From: Bacteroidota bacterium
GTDB taxonomy: Bacteria > Bacteroidota > Bacteroidia > B-17B0 > Aurantibacillaceae
Direction: 5' to 3'
Assembly: GCA_013697245.1 (NCBI GenBank)
Contig: JACCXH010000015.1
Location: 1-64,000, forward strand
DNA: 64,000 bases
Part shown: positions 27,301-34,899 of the stretch, one piece after another
Numbering within the stretch: position 1 is the first letter of the stretch
Layout: the number at the start of each line of letters is the position of its first letter
Position numbers and translations under genes: made by a program
Notes under the pieces: generated by a model
What the model saw: the letters and a program-made list of their open reading frames with translations, nothing else
The model's database searches: none
Told to the model about the DNA's origin: nothing

Positions 27301-27463
27301 GGCAGTTAGCGACGATGCTACCATGGAGTTGATGATAGCTTTATACAGCAAATGGGTGGTTACAGGCGATCTTTATAATTCATTTAAAGAAGCGCAACTG
27401 GAAGTGAAAAAGAAATACCCTGAGCCTTATTATTGGGGAGCTTTTGTTTTGAACGGACGATAA
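24302..27463 (+). CDS. exported TPR-CHAT protein (caspase-like protease domain)
   Basis: A 1053-residue protein with a signal peptide (1-19, ending LFAQ), about ten TPR units (25-500), a helical linker (about 560-650) and a C-terminal CHAT domain (about 690-1053). CHAT domains are clan CD cysteine peptidases related to caspases and separase. The catalytic His is in HFATHGFF (near 890) and the Cys in [12 protein letters not shown] (near 966), followed by [26 protein letters not shown], typical of the family. Both catalytic residues are present, so it is probably active. Export is notable, since characterised CHAT systems such as TPR-CHAT in CRISPR defence are cytoplasmic. No defence genes are adjacent. 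Confidence 0.9.
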   Translation: [1053 protein letters not shown]

Positions 27464-27467
27464 TAAA

Positions 27468-28982
27468 TTATACAACAGGATTAGAATGTTCAAAATATTT
27501 CAGGTTCAAGTGTGTCGCTGCTTTCTTCCTGGTTGTGTAACACAGCTCTTCATTTTGTGCTAATTGTTTTCCGTACGAAGGAATGAGTTGTTTTAATTTA
27601 CTTTGCCACTCAGGAGTATCTATTTTTGTTTTAAAACATTTTTTTAAAACATCAAGCATAATACCAACAGATGTGGAAGCCCCGGGTGAAGCGCCTAATA
27701 ATGCTGCCAAAGAACCATCGCCGGCACTTACGATCTCGGTTCCAAATTCAAGTACGCCACCTTCCTCTTCATCTTTTTTTATTACCTGCACACGTTGCCC
27801 TGCAATTTCGAGTTCCCAATCCTGCATTTGCCCATAAGGAAAATAATCTTTAAGAGCCTCAATCCGGTCTTCGGGAGATTGACGCGCCTGGTGAATTAAA
27901 TATTTTGTAAGAGGAATATTATGAATGCCCGCAGATAACATAGGAAAAAGATTATCTAATTCAAGTGAGGTGGCAAGGTCCCAAAAAGATCCATGTTTTA
28001 AGAACTTAGTTGAAAAGCCGGCATAAGGGCCGAACAACAGATTTTTTTTACCGTTAATGATCCTTGTGTCTAAATGCGGCACCGACATAGGAGGAGAGCC
28101 TACAGAAGCTTTTCCGTAAACTTTTGCGTGATGTAGATCAATTATTTTTTGATTGGTGCATTTTAGCCATTGTCCGCTAACGGGGAAACCACCAAAACCT
28201 TCGGCCTCTTCAATATTAGATTTTTCTAATAAAGGTAATGAGCCTCCGCCTGCGCCAATAAAAACAAAATTGGCAAGTAGGTGTGTTTTCTCATCGGTTT
28301 TCAGATCTTTTACCGTTACATTCCATTGTCCGGTATCTTCTTTATCAAGATCGCGCACTTCGTAACCAAGCTGGATATTTACGCCGGGTAATGTTTTAAG
28401 ATGTGCAAATAAGGATCTAGTAAGTGCGCCAAAATTTATGTCGGTACCAATTTCCATATAAGTTGCGGCCACTTCAATTCCCGGGTCGCGCCCTTCCATA
28501 ACAAGCGGCATCCATTTTTCGAGTTGTGGCCAATTTTCAGAATAGATCATGCCTTTAAATAAAGGATTTTCTATTAAAGCCTTGTAACGTTTTTTTAAAT
28601 AAAAAACATTTTCAGCGCCCCACACAAAACTTATATGAGGTATATTATTGATAAATGTTTCAGGCGATTTAATAGACCCGCGTTCGGTTAAATAAGACCA
28701 AAATTGTCGCGAGAGTTCAAACGATTCTGCAATTTTTACTGCTTTGGAAATATCAATTGACCCATCTTCTTTTTGAGGAGTATAATTAAGTTCGCAAAAA
28801 GCGGAGTGCCCTGTTCCGGCATTATTCCATGCGTCGGAGCTTTCGCCGGCAATTACATCCAGGCGTTCAATAATTTCTATTGTTAAGGCAGGCTCTAACT
28901 CTTTTAAAAAAATGCCTAGTGTAGCGCTCATGATGCCTGCACCTATTAGAACCACATCGGGTTTTTTAGAGATCGAATTCAT
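27468..28982 (-). CDS. mqo: malate:quinone oxidoreductase
   Basis: A 504-residue FAD-dependent, membrane-associated enzyme oxidising malate to oxaloacetate and reducing quinone. Visible are the FAD-binding start DVVLIGAGIMSATLG (9-23), NNAGTGHSAFCELNYTPQ, FVFIGAGGGSLPLL, GGFPVSGQWLKC, and the C-terminal SAGDGSLAALLGASPGASTSVGIMLDVL, all characteristic of Mqo. Length is normal. It is convergent with the CHAT gene, 4 nt apart, with no visible terminator between them. Confidence 0.96.
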   Translation of the reverse strand: MNSISKKPDVVLIGAGIMSATLGIFLKELEPALTIEIIERLDVIAGESSDAWNNAGTGHSAFCELNYTPQKEDGSIDISKAVKIAESFELSRQFWSYLTERGSIKSPETFINNIPHISFVWGAENVFYLKKRYKALIENPLFKGMIYSENWPQLEKWMPLVMEGRDPGIEVAATYMEIGTDINFGALTRSLFAHLKTLPGVNIQLGYEVRDLDKEDTGQWNVTVKDLKTDEKTHLLANFVFIGAGGGSLPLLEKSNIEEAEGFGGFPVSGQWLKCTNQKIIDLHHAKVYGKASVGSPPMSVPHLDTRIINGKKNLLFGPYAGFSTKFLKHGSFWDLATSLELDNLFPMLSAGIHNIPLTKYLIHQARQSPEDRIEALKDYFPYGQMQDWELEIAGQRVQVIKKDEEEGGVLEFGTEIVSAGDGSLAALLGASPGASTSVGIMLDVLKKCFKTKIDTPEWQSKLKQLIPSYGKQLAQNEELCYTTRKKAATHLNLKYFEHSNPVV

Positions 28983-29046
28983 TACTTAAATATCGCAATT
29001 TATATAACAAAAGCGAAAGTAATTCAGAGAAAAAAATAAACGGTAA

Positions 29047-29445
29047 CTATTTTTTAACGCGAAACGATCTTAACCAATTTTTGGCGTCATTTTCTTCGCT
29101 AAACATCTTAAATGGCACGGGGTGCTTGTAAAAAGCATTAAAAAAATTAACGATCATTCTTACGGCAAGCGATTTGCTGATAACTGCTGAGGCAATAAAA
29201 AAATGTTTGCCATGTTCGGCAGCATATGTTCTGGCATCATGCGCCATAGAGCCGTCTTCCCTGATATCGATAAGCTGTAATACTTTATTAGAAGGGCCAA
29301 AGCCTAATTTTTGATAAGCCTCAAAACAGGCTTTTACCTCTTGCAGGCCTATTTCACCGCATTCAAGTAATTTCAAAACAAGAAAACCTTCTTCGTCAAC
29401 CCAGATCTCATTATAAGTTGTTTTTATTTTATGCGCGGCTGTCAA
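29047..29445 (-). CDS. STAS/SpoIIAA-like hypothetical protein
   Basis: A 132-residue soluble protein. The alternating beta/alpha pattern (EIWVDEEGFLVLKLLECGEI, helix ACFEAYQKL, strand KVLQLIDIREDG, helix HDARTYAAEHG, strand FFIASAVIS, helix RMIVNFFNAFY, then PVPFKMFSEENDAKNWL) matches the SpoIIAA/STAS-like fold seen in many short Bacteroidota proteins. A partner phosphatase or signalling role is possible, because SpoIIE-type phosphatases are encoded in the window, but nothing links them directly. Confidence 0.65.
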   Translation of the reverse strand: MTAAHKIKTTYNEIWVDEEGFLVLKLLECGEIGLQEVKACFEAYQKLGFGPSNKVLQLIDIREDGSMAHDARTYAAEHGKHFFIASAVISKSLAVRMIVNFFNAFYKHPVPFKMFSEENDAKNWLRSFRVKK

Positions 29446-29535
29446 TTATTTGTTTTTTTATTTAAATCAAGTGTAAGAAAAAATTCCGGATAAGTCGGGC
29501 CTAAAATAGTTTTGTTTAAGGATAATATAAAATAA

Positions 29536-29565
29536 AAAACCCCCGAAAATAATTCCGGGGGTTTT
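29536..29565 (-). terminator. strong terminator after the SWIB gene
   Basis: Arms AAAACCCCCG and CGGGGGTTTT with a 10-nt loop. It is symmetrical, but lies 17 nt beyond the SWIB stop on the minus strand, so it most likely ends that transcript. Confidence 0.85.
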
Positions 29566-29582
29566 AATATACGTGTAAATAA

Positions 29583-29993
29583 TTAGCTTAAGTGTTTAGA
29601 TAAGTGTTTACCCATTTCAAACATAGATACTTGACCTTTACCACTAAAAATTGGTTTTAGTTTAGCGTCAGCATTGATCATACGTCTGTTTTTGCTGTCT
29701 TGTAATTTATTAGCTTTAATATAAACCCAAAGTTTTTTTACAACTTCAGTACGAGGCATTGCTTTGTTACCTACAATTTCTCCTAAAGCTGCACTAACGT
29801 TATACGGTTTGTTTAAACCTACTCCCGGGGTACCGGTTCTTTTTTTCTTAGGTGCTTTTGCTTTTTTTGGAGCTGCTTTTTTAGCTGCTTTTTTTGGAGC
29901 TGCTTTTTTAGCTGCTTTTTTTGGAGCTGCTTTCTTAGCTGCTTTTTTTGGAGCCGCTTTCTTAGCTGCTTTTTTTACTGCTTTTTTTGCCAT
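29583..29993 (-). CDS. SWIB-domain protein with histone H1-like Lys/Ala tail
   Basis: A 136-residue protein. Residues 1-54 are extremely basic, with four 9-residue units KKAAKKAAP (7-42) and AKAPKKKR, like eukaryotic H1 tails and bacterial Hc1-type proteins. Residues 60-135 form a SWIB/MDM2 domain (LNKPYNVSAALGEIVG, MPRTEVVKKLWVYIKANKLQD, KNRRMINADAKL). The tail should bind DNA non-specifically, and the SWIB part suggests protein interaction, so a nucleoid-associated role is likely. It has a good -7 box and a strong terminator, consistent with a monocistronic, well-expressed gene. Confidence 0.92.
   Translation of the reverse strand: MAKKAVKKAAKKAAPKKAAKKAAPKKAAKKAAPKKAAKKAAPKKAKAPKKKRTGTPGVGLNKPYNVSAALGEIVGNKAMPRTEVVKKLWVYIKANKLQDSKNRRMINADAKLKPIFSGKGQVSMFEMGKHLSKHLS
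29868..29975 (-). repeat. four 27-nt tandem coding repeats
   Basis: Four 27-nt units encode KKAAKKAAP in the SWIB protein tail. The units are nearly identical at DNA level, so copy number is likely to vary between strains. Confidence 0.8.
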
Positions 29994-30022
29994 TGTTTTA
30001 TAGTTTTTTAAGATTATAGTAA

Positions 30023-30030
30023 CAAATCTA
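30023..30030 (-). promoter_or_regulatory. -7 box of the SWIB gene
   Basis: Read on the minus strand this is TAGATTTG, matching TAnnTTTG, 30 nt upstream of the ATG. Confidence 0.5.
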
Positions 30031-30405
30031 TATTATTTTCTCATTCAAAGCAAATACATTATAGAAAGCAATTGTGTTTTTATGAACAAGTAACGGTGAG
30101 TTTTAAACTATTTTTTTAATCATTTTCTATTGGAAAAAGCGCTTTTTGTCATATTTTACAATACCTGCAGCCCTATGAAATAACAATTTTAGAAGGTAAA
30201 ACCCCTCTAAAAAACATCAACAATCCTAGTCAGCTTTTAGTATTAAAAAACTTGTCGCCAATGAATTTTCCTGATTTGCTTAGGCGTTTGTTGCTTTATT
30301 TGAAATTGACATCATATATTAGGTGGTTTATAGTAAAAAATTATTCTTACCGGCCTTAATCTTATCACCTGTTCTATTTGCTAATGGTTACAATATTGGT
30401 AAATA

Positions 30406-30426
30406 GGTCATATCAAAAATATGACC
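30406..30426. repeat. 8-bp-stem perfect hairpin
   Basis: GGTCATAT, loop CAAAA, ATATGACC. It lies 64 nt before the first decayed ORF. No T tract follows, so it is not an obvious terminator; it may be an operator or a remnant boundary. Confidence 0.5.
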
Positions 30427-30490
30427 AGAGCTATGATTGTTTTATAAAAGAACGCAAAACGTAACGGGGTTTTTTTTGTAATTTTTTTGA

Positions 30491-30742
30491 CATAAAAAAA
30501 CTATAACATATAGCAGCTGCTATTTTATTAAATACGATTCAAATGGTTTAAGTAGAGTTGCCGGTGAATCAATAAATAGTTTACCCGATATCTTTGGCCG
30601 TTTATGTACACTTGAGAGGAAGTTGTATGATATAGGGTTTTATTTTAATAATGAAAAGATGATATATGGTAGAGTGCCAACCTGCAAGAAATTAATTTTT
30701 ATAGCGGTGCATGTTTTGATAAGAAAAATACATCCAAAGTAA
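30491..30742 (+). pseudogene. start-less open frame, possible gene remnant 1
   Basis: An 83-codon open frame bounded by a stop at 30488-30490 and TAA at 30740-30742. Its only ATG is at codon 57 or so. The peptide contains GLSRVAGESINSLPDIFGRL and ERKLYDIGFYFNNEKMIYG, with normal-looking composition. It could be a decayed protein, or a gene using a rare start. I do not recognise a family. Confidence 0.25.
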
Positions 30743-30770
30743 AGGCCTATTAAAAAATAAGAGATATTAA

Positions 30771-30932
30771 TATTACAAGATCTATTTATCGAAATGGAAA
30801 AACATTAGTGATATAAATTTTAAGTTTAAATTTAATAACACTTATAAGCTTTTTAGGGGTCATTATAGAGCAGGTATTAGCAGGAACCTGTCGTTCAGCA
30901 TTTTTTTTGCCCATAAACCCCTTAAAAATTAG
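30771..30932 (+). pseudogene. start-less open frame, possible gene remnant 2
   Basis: A 53-codon open frame in another reading frame, 28 nt after remnant 1. It contains NTYKLFRGHYRAGISRNLSF, an alternating aromatic/polar pattern like a beta strand of an outer-membrane protein. Together with remnant 1 it may represent one frameshifted gene of about 145 codons. No start codon. Confidence 0.22.
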
Positions 30933-30995
30933 AAAATCGTTATAAGCCTTGTTGTTAAAAGGATACGGCGATTTTTATGTCAATTTTTTGAAAGC

Positions 30996-31043
30996 CATAT
31001 AGGTAATTTTACCTATAAAAAAATAGGTAAAATTACCTATATG
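30996..31043. repeat. perfect 21-bp-stem hairpin made of two palindromes
   Basis: Arms at 30996-31016 and 31023-31043 are perfectly complementary over 21 bp around an AAAAAA loop. Each arm itself contains an 18-bp palindrome, ATAGGTAATTTTACCTAT (30999-31016) and ATAGGTAAAATTACCTAT (31023-31040), whose centres are 24 bp apart. It may be a double operator upstream of the 31093 gene, or a cruciform. No T tract follows, so it is not a standard terminator. Confidence 0.85.
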
Positions 31044-31092
31044 CAGGTGATCTTAAATACAGTAAATTTAAAACAATCAATAACCGTATTTA

Positions 31093-31338
31093 GTGTTTAA
31101 AAATCCGACAGATATTCAACCGGGTAAATTGTTCAGCGATGATCCGCAGGGTAGCGCCAGTTTTAATATAATTAAAACCGATGTTCAAGCAGACCTTGAA
31201 AGAATAGACCAGGTTTTTGCATTGGTAAATGCGTTATGCGATGTTTTTATGGATGAACCCAAAAAGGAAATAAACAAATGGGCGAACTCCAAATTAGATG
31301 AACATACAAAAAAAATAAATAATTCGTTCTTGCTTTAA
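31093..31338 (+). CDS. hypothetical protein, 81 residues
   Basis: A small soluble protein opening with GTG. The body (QADLERIDQVFALVNALCDVFMDEPKKEINKWANSKLDEHTKKINN) looks helical and amphipathic. An ATG at 31041 inside the large hairpin opens a 19-codon frame that would join this one with a single-base shift, so the true N-terminus is uncertain. It ends 12 nt before the lipoprotein start and is probably co-transcribed with it. No family recognised. Confidence 0.5.
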   Translation: MFKNPTDIQPGKLFSDDPQGSASFNIIKTDVQADLERIDQVFALVNALCDVFMDEPKKEINKWANSKLDEHTKKINNSFLL

Positions 31339-31350
31339 TTGAAATTTAAG

Positions 31351-31779
31351 ATGAAAAAAATAATTAGTACAACGGTTTTTGCCATAATATTACTTTTAAT
31401 AGCTTGCGACAAACAGGTAGCTCAAAAGCCCGCAGCGCAAGAGGAATTAAATTATGAATCGTTAGTGCAAGAAAAAGATTCACCTTTGTTATTTATGGAT
31501 GTTGAGGCAAAAATCCGCAATGAGAATGATGAGGTTGGTAAACAAAGCAATTTTATGAGCGGAACGATCAGTAACACGGCTATGCAAACAAAATTTAAAG
31601 ATGTACTGTTATTGGTAAAATATTATTCTGCTACAAACGACCTGATTGAAAGTGCCGAATTTGTGGTTTATAAATTTTTTGAACCTAATACGCGTACAAA
31701 ATTTGAGTTAAATATTCATCCACCGGCCTCAATGCACACATTTGATGTTGAAGTAAAAAATGCAAAAGCAACCAATTAA
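31351..31779 (+). CDS. hypothetical lipoprotein, FxLYD-like
   Basis: About 142 residues from the ATG at 31351. A TTG at 31339 would add four residues but abuts the previous stop. The signal peptide ends in the lipobox LLIAC, followed by a short Lys/Gln/Ala linker. The domain (residues 50-140) contains VEAKIRNENDEVG, MSGTISNTAMQTKFKDVLLLVKYYS and a C-terminal FDVEVKNAKA, a pattern like FxLYD/immunoglobulin-type exported domains that measure extra-cytoplasmic ligands. Function unknown. It sits upstream of the sensor kinase at 31946. Confidence 0.75.
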   Translation: MKKIISTTVFAIILLLIACDKQVAQKPAAQEELNYESLVQEKDSPLLFMDVEAKIRNENDEVGKQSNFMSGTISNTAMQTKFKDVLLLVKYYSATNDLIESAEFVVYKFFEPNTRTKFELNIHPPASMHTFDVEVKNAKATN

Positions 31780-31786
31780 TTTTTAT

Positions 31787-31879
31787 ATGCTGCCGGGTAA
31801 ATTTATTTATTTGGTTTTTGCTGCAGCGCTTATGCTGAAAACTGCATGGCAGATACTGTTTACGATATCTGCATTTTAA
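31787..31879 (+). CDS. possible 30-residue membrane peptide
   Basis: A short frame starting 7 nt after the lipoprotein stop encodes 30 residues with one hydrophobic stretch (FIYLVFAAALMLKTAWQILF) and Lys at 5 and 18. Composition is that of a single-span membrane peptide. There is no homology evidence, and a hairpin (31849-31872) overlaps its end, so it may be chance. Confidence 0.25.
   Translation: MLPGKFIYLVFAAALMLKTAWQILFTISAF
31849..31872 (+). terminator. possible terminator hairpin before the sensor kinase
   Basis: GCAGATA and TATCTGC form a 7-bp stem with a 10-nt loop, followed by ATTTTAAT. The T tract is weak. Confidence 0.35.
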
Positions 31880-31927
31880 TGTGTGAGGTATAAAAGCAGG
31901 TAAAGTTTTCTAATTAGAAATTTTATT

Positions 31928-31935
31928 TACATTTG
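31928..31935 (+). promoter_or_regulatory. -7 box of the LytS-type kinase operon
   Basis: TACATTTG matches TAnnTTTG and ends 10 nt before the ATG at 31946, implying a very short leader. Confidence 0.5.
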
Positions 31936-31945
31936 TTAAACCCTC

Positions 31946-34894
31946 ATGAACAGGCTGTTTAATATTGTTAATCTTTTACTGGTTTTTGTATTTAATACCC
32001 GTGCGCAACAAGTGGTATTAAAAAATTTCAATACAAAGAATGGTTTACCGAGTAACGAAACCTATTTTTTGAACCAGGACCGAAAAGGCTTTATTTGGAT
32101 TTGTACAGATGCCGGTATAGTAAAATATAATGGCAATTATTTTAAACATTTTAATTCGGCCAATGGTTTGCCGGACAATACAATTTTTGAAGTTAAAGAA
32201 GATCGGTTTGGACGGATGTGGTATAGGTCTTTTACCGGCAAGGTCGGTTATATTTTTAACGACTCTATAGTTAACCTTGATCTTGAGGGTAAGATAGAAG
32301 AATATATAAAGGATGGTATCATAAGTTCATTTGCTTTTGATGAGCAGGATAATTTAATAATTGGGAAAATAAACTCGGGTAATATTTCTTTTTTAAAGAT
32401 CTCGCCCCCGTATAAAGCAAAAAACGTTTCTACCATATGGGAAAAGTTAAATACCAAAATCGGCATTGATGTGGTTGAGGTAGGAGAAAATGATTTTGTA
32501 TTTTCAGATACCCGTGGCCAGGCTGATGATTATTTAATAAACATTTATAATTTTAAACACGAACTTGTATTAGAAAAAACGTATCAGTTTAAAGATGTTA
32601 CTTTATTTACGCGGATCTATAGGGACAAAGATGATATTTACTTATTATTAAATCATTCGCTTTTAAATGTCAACTTACCGAAAAGAACAATCAATGAAAA
32701 TAAATTCGAAGAAGTATTGGTAACAGTAGTCTCGGTAGATAGCAATGTGCTTTTGATTGGCGAAAGACAAAAAGGTATTTCCTTTTATAAAAAAGACCTC
32801 ATTGATGAGCCTTCTTCTAGATTACTAAACGGTTTTACATTTACATCGGCACTAAAGGATTATCAAAACGGCCACTGGTTCTCAACGCTAGAGTCGGGAG
32901 TTTTTTACATGCCTAGCCAGGGCACAAAATATACTGTGCCGATAAGTTCCAACGGCGATCTTATTTCCTGCATTAGTAATTTTAACGATTCAAGTATTTT
33001 GATAGGGTATAATTCGGGAAGAATTTTTTTAAGTACGTTATTTAAAAATGGTTCCTTAGTTAATACTGAAATATATAATGATAAAGAAAAGTTAATTTCT
33101 AAGGTCAATACTTTTTTTATTGTCGATCCACAAACAGTTCTTGTTTCCGGTTCAAATGGAAGTTTAAGGATCGATCTTAAGAGCAAAAAAACAAAAAAAA
33201 TATTTTACCTGAACAATGGCGCAATGCCTTGTAGAAAAATCATTACTTATAAAGACAGTCTTTTATGCTTGATGATCGGTAATCTTTTTGTGAGCGGTAA
33301 GAGCACTGTAGAAACCAATGTGAATTTATATGGCAGTGATGACCGTTTGACATCTATTACATACGAACCTAAAAGCGATCAGATCTATGTTGGTGGTTTA
33401 AGAGGATTGTATAGTTTTCATTTTCAGCAAAAAATAACTGAAAAAGATAAGGTCTTAAATTGTAGGATCGAAGACCTGCAGGCGGAAAACGGTCTTTTAT
33501 ATATAGCTACCCGAACAGAAGGGGTTATTATTAAACAGGGTAATGCATATGATACCATCAATGAAAAAAGAGGTCTAATAAGCAATATTTGTAAATCAAT
33601 TACTTTGCAGGGCAATACTATTTGGATAAGTACAAATAATGGTATAAGCAAAATAAATTATTTTTCTAAAAATAATTTTCAAATCCAAAATTACGCCTTA
33701 GTAAGCTTTATGGATGCTTCGTCGGTAAATAAAACCTGTTTCTTAAAAGGAAAGACTTTCTTCTATTCGGGTGCGAATATGTTTTGGTTCGAAACAAGAA
33801 TAGATCCCAATAATTCTAAGTTTTATATTTCATCTTTTTTCGTAAATGATAAAGCAATGGCTATAAAACCTTCAATAGGTCTTAGCTACGATCAATCAAA
33901 TATAAAAATAGGTTTTGAAGCACTTTTTTATGATTGCAATAATAGCATTAACTACCGTTATAAAATTAGCAAGAATAGCAGACTTTGGAATTATACGAAT
34001 GAAACAAATATTAATTTACCAAATCTTTCTCCCGGGCAATATGAGCTTATTGTAGAAGCAAAAAATTTAAAGGGCGATTGGATAAAAGCAGAAACGAACA
34101 TTTGCTTTAATATTGAAAAACCTTTTTGGCAAAAGGCTTGGTTTATTTTATTGGAAATATTAATTGGCGCTTTTGCTTTAGTGATGATCATTCGTTATAG
34201 ATACCTTGAGGTTTTCAAACAGGAACGGACTAAGAATGAGCTTCGGATAAATATGCTTGAGTTGGAAACAAAAGCTTTAAAAGTACAAATGAACCCACAT
34301 TTTATTTTTAATTCACTTAACTCGATCCAGCAATTTATTTTGGCGAATGAAAACGATAACGCCTATTTATATCTTTCAAAATTTTCTAAACTCGTAAGAA
34401 AGCTATTGGAAAGTACAACCTCAGAAAGCATTGTTTTAGAAGAAGAAATAGATATTTTAAAACGTTATGTAGAAATAGAGGCTCTTAGGTTTGAAGATGT
34501 ATTTAGTTATGAATTTTACATTGATGAAAAATTGGAAGTTCAAAAAACGAGGATCTCGCACATGTTGATACAACCATTTATTGAAAATGCTATATGGCAT
34601 GGTTTATTACATAAGACCGGTGAAAAAAAATTAAAGGTCAGTTTCTTTTATATTGATCAAAAAACCTTAAATTGTGTGGTAGAAGATAATGGGGTAGGGC
34701 GTGATTTTAAAAAAGGCAAAGAAATTGTTACGCTGGAAAAAAAATCATTGGCAATAGAATTTATAACTCAGCGTTTAGAATTAATAAGTAAAACACGGAG
34801 TATAAATTGCGGTTTTGAGATCATTGATAATTTGAGTGCCGAAGGCATAGGTTCAGGAACAACTGTAAAGATTATAATACCCATGGTAAATTAA
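31946..34894 (+). CDS. LytS-type sensor histidine kinase with two-component beta-propeller
   Basis: A 982-residue membrane sensor. Signal peptide (1-20, ending TRAQ); periplasmic region of Reg_prop propeller repeats (for example GLPSNETYFLNQDRKGFIWICTDAGIVKYNG and GLPDNTIFEVKEDRFGRMWYRS); Y_Y_Y-type domain near 650-735 (YRYKISKNSRLWNYTN, LSPGQYELIVEAKNLKGDW); one membrane helix (about 737-758); and a His_kinase module with MNPHFIFNSLNSIQQFI (His785) and the ATPase boxes PFIENAIWHG and VVEDNGVGRDF. It is followed 5 nt later by its LytTR regulator. It lacks an AraC output, unlike classical hybrid systems. The signal sensed is unknown. Confidence 0.93.
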   Translation: MNRLFNIVNLLLVFVFNTRAQQVVLKNFNTKNGLPSNETYFLNQDRKGFIWICTDAGIVKYNGNYFKHFNSANGLPDNTIFEVKEDRFGRMWYRSFTGKVGYIFNDSIVNLDLEGKIEEYIKDGIISSFAFDEQDNLIIGKINSGNISFLKISPPYKAKNVSTIWEKLNTKIGIDVVEVGENDFVFSDTRGQADDYLINIYNFKHELVLEKTYQFKDVTLFTRIYRDKDDIYLLLNHSLLNVNLPKRTINENKFEEVLVTVVSVDSNVLLIGERQKGISFYKKDLIDEPSSRLLNGFTFTSALKDYQNGHWFSTLESGVFYMPSQGTKYTVPISSNGDLISCISNFNDSSILIGYNSGRIFLSTLFKNGSLVNTEIYNDKEKLISKVNTFFIVDPQTVLVSGSNGSLRIDLKSKKTKKIFYLNNGAMPCRKIITYKDSLLCLMIGNLFVSGKSTVETNVNLYGSDDRLTSITYEPKSDQIYVGGLRGLYSFHFQQKITEKDKVLNCRIEDLQAENGLLYIATRTEGVIIKQGNAYDTINEKRGLISNICKSITLQGNTIWISTNNGISKINYFSKNNFQIQNYALVSFMDASSVNKTCFLKGKTFFYSGANMFWFETRIDPNNSKFYISSFFVNDKAMAIKPSIGLSYDQSNIKIGFEALFYDCNNSINYRYKISKNSRLWNYTNETNINLPNLSPGQYELIVEAKNLKGDWIKAETNICFNIEKPFWQKAWFILLEILIGAFALVMIIRYRYLEVFKQERTKNELRINMLELETKALKVQMNPHFIFNSLNSIQQFILANENDNAYLYLSKFSKLVRKLLESTTSESIVLEEEIDILKRYVEIEALRFEDVFSYEFYIDEKLEVQKTRISHMLIQPFIENAIWHGLLHKTGEKKLKVSFFYIDQKTLNCVVEDNGVGRDFKKGKEIVTLEKKSLAIEFITQRLELISKTRSINCGFEIIDNLSAEGIGSGTTVKIIIPMVN

Positions 34895-34899
34895 ATTAT

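Larger units (their letters stand above)
30031..31092. other. 1.06-kb region without an intact gene
   Basis: No full-length ORF. It contains the hairpin at 30406-30426, two open remnants (30491-30742 and 30771-30932) and the large hairpin at 30996-31043, listed separately. The stretch 30060-30400 shows only scattered stops and AT-rich sequence. The whole looks like a decayed gene region. Confidence 0.55.

Noticed and set aside
29868-29975. 27-nt tandem repeats as CRISPR or satellite DNA
   Set aside because: They are coding repeats for KKAAKKAAP in the SWIB protein tail.
31017-31040. Large hairpin at 31.0 kb as a simple terminator
   Set aside because: The loop is a run of A and no T tract follows on either strand.
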